From positions 5,642,001-5,706,000 of the forward strand of contig NZ_VIWW01000001.1 in the NCBI RefSeq assembly GCF_007829885.1: DNA of 64,000 nucleotides. The letters are read 5' to 3'. A program made the position numbers and the translations under genes. Each line of letters begins with the position of its first letter. The first letter of the stretch is position 1. Below are positions 61,754-64,000 of the stretch, piece by piece. The notes below the pieces were generated by a model. It was given only the letters and a program-made list of their open reading frames with translations, searched no databases and had not been told where the DNA came from. Source of the stretch: Streptomyces brevispora. Lineage in GTDB: Bacteria > Actinomycetota > Actinomycetes > Streptomycetales > Streptomycetaceae.

Positions 61754-62821
61754 TTGTCGGTCGAAACCCGGACGGCTCCCGAGGACCGGGCCGTCGAACC
61801 CGTCGTTCCCCGGCCGGGCCGGACCGCGAACACCCTGCGGGGCCTGGGGCTGCTCGCGTCGCTGGGCGCCCTGGTCCTGGTCGGACTGCTCAGCGTGTGG
61901 GTGGGCACCCGCGGCATCCCGTTCACCGCCACCTGGAGCGTGCTCTGGCACCCCGACGGCTCCGAGACCTCGATCATCATCCATGACTACCGCATCCCCA
62001 GGACGCTCCTGGGACTGCTCGTGGGCATGGCCCTCGGCCTGTCCGGCGCACTGATGCAGGCCCTGACCCGCAACCCGCTCGCCGACCCGGGAATCCTCGG
62101 CATCAGCCTGGGCGCCTCCGCCGGAGTCGTCGTGGCCGTCGCCTTCCTCGGAGTGGGCTCCGTCCTCGGCTACGTGTGGTTCGCCTTCCTCGGCGCGGCC
62201 GTCGCCGCGGTCGCCGTCTACCTGCTCGGCTCATCGGGCCGCACCCTGGCCACACCCGACCGGCTGGTCGTGGCCGGAGCGGCGATGACCGCGGTGCTGT
62301 ACGCCTTCAACTCGGCCGTGCTGCTGCTCAACCCGCGCGCCTTCGACGAGTACCGCTTCTGGACGGTGGGTTCCCTGTCGGGCCGGTACTACGACGTCAT
62401 CCACGTCATCCTGCCGTTCATCGCCGTGGGACTCCTGATCGCCCTCGGGCTCGCCCCCTCGCTCAACGCCCTCGCGATGGGCGACCAGCTCGGCCGCGCC
62501 CTCGGCCTGAACGTCGGCCGCACCCGGGTGCTGGGCGCCGTTGCCGTCATGCTGCTGTGCGGCGCCGCCACCGCGGCGGCCGGACCGATCGGCTTCGTCG
62601 GGCTGGCGGTGCCGCACGTCGCCCGGTTCGTCGTCGGCCCCGACCAGCGGTGGGTGCTGACGTACTCGATGCTGCTCGCCCCCGTCCTGCTGATCGGCGC
62701 CGACGTCCTCGGACGGGTGCTCGGGGCACCTGGCGAGGTCCAGGTCGGGATCATCACCGCGTTCCTCGGGGCACCGCTGTTCATCGCCCTGTGCCGCCGC
62801 CGAAAGCTGGTCATGCTGTGA
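61754..62821 (+). CDS. Siderophore ABC permease, FecCD family (first)
   Basis: A 355-residue inner-membrane permease with about ten hydrophobic helices, for ferric-siderophore uptake. Family landmarks are RIPRTLLGLLVGMALGLSGA, then LMQALTRNPLADPGILGISL, GPIGFVGLAVPHVARF and the ATPase-contact GAPLFIALCRRRKL. I chose the TTG at 61754 with GGGGGAG six bases upstream; an ATG at 61721 in the same frame lacks a site. Its stop overlaps the start of the second permease. The likely donor is the binding lipoprotein at 42.2 kb. Confidence 0.92.
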   Translation: MSVETRTAPEDRAVEPVVPRPGRTANTLRGLGLLASLGALVLVGLLSVWVGTRGIPFTATWSVLWHPDGSETSIIIHDYRIPRTLLGLLVGMALGLSGALMQALTRNPLADPGILGISLGASAGVVVAVAFLGVGSVLGYVWFAFLGAAVAAVAVYLLGSSGRTLATPDRLVVAGAAMTAVLYAFNSAVLLLNPRAFDEYRFWTVGSLSGRYYDVIHVILPFIAVGLLIALGLAPSLNALAMGDQLGRALGLNVGRTRVLGAVAVMLLCGAATAAAGPIGFVGLAVPHVARFVVGPDQRWVLTYSMLLAPVLLIGADVLGRVLGAPGEVQVGIITAFLGAPLFIALCRRRKLVML

Positions 62822-63939
62822 GTGCCGTACGCGAGAAGGGCCCCTCCGGCGCCGGGAGTTACCCGGACCGGGCCGGTACGGGCACCGGGGGGCCGCGGGT
62901 CGTCGGCGGACTGGTGCTGCGCACCGGGAAGGGCGGGCTGTCCCTACGGGTCCAGGGGCGCGTCCTCGTGGTGACGGCCGTGATGCTCGTCGCGCTCGTC
63001 GCGGTCGCGCTCGTCACCCTCACCACCGGCGACTTCGAACTCTCCGTCGGCGAAGTCCTGCGCGCCCTGTTGGGCCACGGCTCCGGCGGCGCCGACTTCA
63101 TCGTCAACACCCTTCGTATGCCACGCCTGTTGACCGCGATGTGCGTGGGCGCGGCCCTCGCGGTCAGCGGGGCCGTACTGCAGAGCCTGACCGGCAACTC
63201 CCTCGGCAGCCCGGACATCATCGGCTTCACCAACGGCTCGGCCGTCGGGGCGCTCCTCGTCATCATCGTGCTGCACGGCAGCATGACCCAGATCGCGGTG
63301 GGCGCGCTGATCGGCGGCCTCGCCACCGCCGCCGCCATGTACCTCCTCATGCTGGGCAGAGGACTCCAGGGCTTCCGGCTGGTCGTCGTCGGCATCGGTG
63401 TCAGCGCACTGCTGCTCGCCGTCAACTCGTACCTGATCACCCGGGCGACCTGGCAGGAGGCACTGGAGGCGCAGGCGTGGCTGATCGGCAGCCTCACCAA
63501 CCGGGGCTGGCAGCAGGCGAACACCATCGGCATCGCCGTCCTGGTCCTGCTCCCGCCCGCCTTCTTCCTCGCCCGCCGGCTCTCCATGGTCGAGATGGGT
63601 GACGTCACGGCCATGGCGCTCGGCGTCGATGTGACGCGTACCCGGGCGCTGCTGCTCGTGATCGGCGTCGCGCTCGCCGCCTTCGCCACGGCCGTCACCG
63701 GACCCATCTGGTTCATCGCACTGGCGGCACCCCAGCTCGCCCGGCGGCTGACCCGGGCATCGGGCCCCGCACTGGCCCCCGCCGCACTCATGGGCGCCCT
63801 GCTGCTGGCCGCGAGCGACCTGCTGGCTCAGCGCCTCTTCGCCCCTTCGCTGCTCCCGGTGGGTACGGCGACCGGCACCATCGGGGGGCTGTACCTCATC
63901 TGGCTGCTGATCACCGAGTCGCGAAAGAGCCGCGCATGA
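62818..63939 (+). CDS. Siderophore ABC permease, FecCD family (second)
   Basis: A 373-residue inner-membrane permease, partner of the previous one. After a ~55-residue Gly-rich cytoplasmic start come about ten helices with LRMPRLLTAMCVGAALAVSG, then AVLQSLTGNSLGSPDIIGFT, GPIWFIALAAPQLARRLTRA and the final TGTIGGLYLIWLLITESRKS. The GTG at 62818 overlaps the upstream stop (GTGA). Its stop overlaps the ATG of the next gene, so all three are translationally coupled. Confidence 0.93.
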   Translation: MSAVREKGPSGAGSYPDRAGTGTGGPRVVGGLVLRTGKGGLSLRVQGRVLVVTAVMLVALVAVALVTLTTGDFELSVGEVLRALLGHGSGGADFIVNTLRMPRLLTAMCVGAALAVSGAVLQSLTGNSLGSPDIIGFTNGSAVGALLVIIVLHGSMTQIAVGALIGGLATAAAMYLLMLGRGLQGFRLVVVGIGVSALLLAVNSYLITRATWQEALEAQAWLIGSLTNRGWQQANTIGIAVLVLLPPAFFLARRLSMVEMGDVTAMALGVDVTRTRALLLVIGVALAAFATAVTGPIWFIALAAPQLARRLTRASGPALAPAALMGALLLAASDLLAQRLFAPSLLPVGTATGTIGGLYLIWLLITESRKSRA

Positions 63940-64000
63940 CCCGAATGACACCCCGCACGATTCGCAGGTCCGAGACGACCGACCCGACCGCGGACGCCGC
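63936..64000 (+). CDS. Start of a gene cut by the window edge, probably the FecE-type ATPase
   Basis: The ATG at 63936 overlaps the stop of the second permease (ATGA). Only 21 codons are inside the window, MTRMTPRTIRRSETTDPTAD and one more, a polar leader without domain features. Position after two FecCD permeases makes the ATPase of the siderophore importer the obvious candidate; nothing in the visible residues proves it. Confidence 0.6.
   Translation, partial: MTRMTPRTIRRSETTDPTADA

Noticed and set aside
39498..64000. Calling the cluster coelichelin.
   Set aside because: The NRPS has four A domains with a Ser-specific second module and a starter C domain. Coelichelin synthetase CchH has three, with a Thr-specific second module.

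Overview
The window is high-GC actinobacterial chromosome, almost certainly Streptomyces or a close relative. The codon bias gives long antisense shadow ORFs over nearly every gene. The gene content is typical of the genus: a cold-shock/DEAD-box pair, RheA/Hsp18, gluABCD, a GH75 chitosanase and DmdR/IdeR-type iron boxes. No tRNA, rRNA or CRISPR array was seen.

Layout. (1) 0.5-10.1 kb is a stress and regulatory block. It holds a CspA-type cold-shock protein, a DEAD-box RNA helicase whose ribosome-binding site lies inside a perfect hairpin, a CBS protein, a GvpU-like protein, a GAF/SpoIIE phosphatase, a divergent rheA-hsp18 pair with RheA operators, two DUF2267 proteins, a frameshifted RsbS-like STAS gene, and a MerR/BldC-like regulator behind a ~700-bp leader full of GCAGT words. 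(2) 10.1-15.8 kb is a scar (hydrolase fragment plus decayed IS) followed by an orphan pcaL, an MBL-fold hydrolase, exonuclease III and a chloramphenicol-efflux-type MFS gene. (3) 16-19.2 kb is the gluABCD glutamate ABC operon. (4) 19.7-28.1 kb holds murJ-like, gamma-glutamyltransferase, GH75 chitosanase, methionine aminopeptidase, an XRE regulator, an F420/PPOX protein and two conserved proteins of unknown role. (5) 28.2-34.2 kb is a reductive pyrimidine/hydantoin catabolic set (beta-ureidopropionase, class III aminotransferase, dihydropyrimidinase, LLM oxidoreductase). Its two operons carry the same inverted-repeat operator, GTCTACG-N2-CGTAGA. (6) 34.3-39.5 kb holds a decayed golvesin-like domain, two secreted proteins, an amidase and a lipoate-protein ligase.

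(7) 39.5-64 kb is the main find: an iron-regulated hydroxamate siderophore cluster. It encodes a formyltransferase, an ornithine N5-monooxygenase, a siderophore-binding lipoprotein, a 4775-residue NRPS, an MbtH protein, a heterodimeric ABC exporter-fold pair and a FecCD permease pair. A cut-off gene, probably the partner ATPase, follows at the right edge. I read the NRPS as C-A-T-C-A-T-C-A-T-C-A-T-C with no epimerase or thioesterase. The specificity residues give Ser for A2, the classic hydroxyornithine code for A3, and two near-identical unusual codes for A1 and A4. This matches the residue order of foroxymithine (acetyl-formyl-hydroxyornithine, Ser, hydroxyornithine, formyl-hydroxyornithine closed as a diketopiperazine), so a foroxymithine-type product is my best inference. 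The condensation domain before the hydroxyornithine module and the terminal one both lack the usual catalytic His. The two ABC subunits have complementary degenerate ATPase motifs. Four 19-bp iron boxes sit in the two intergenic regions that could drive all of these operons.
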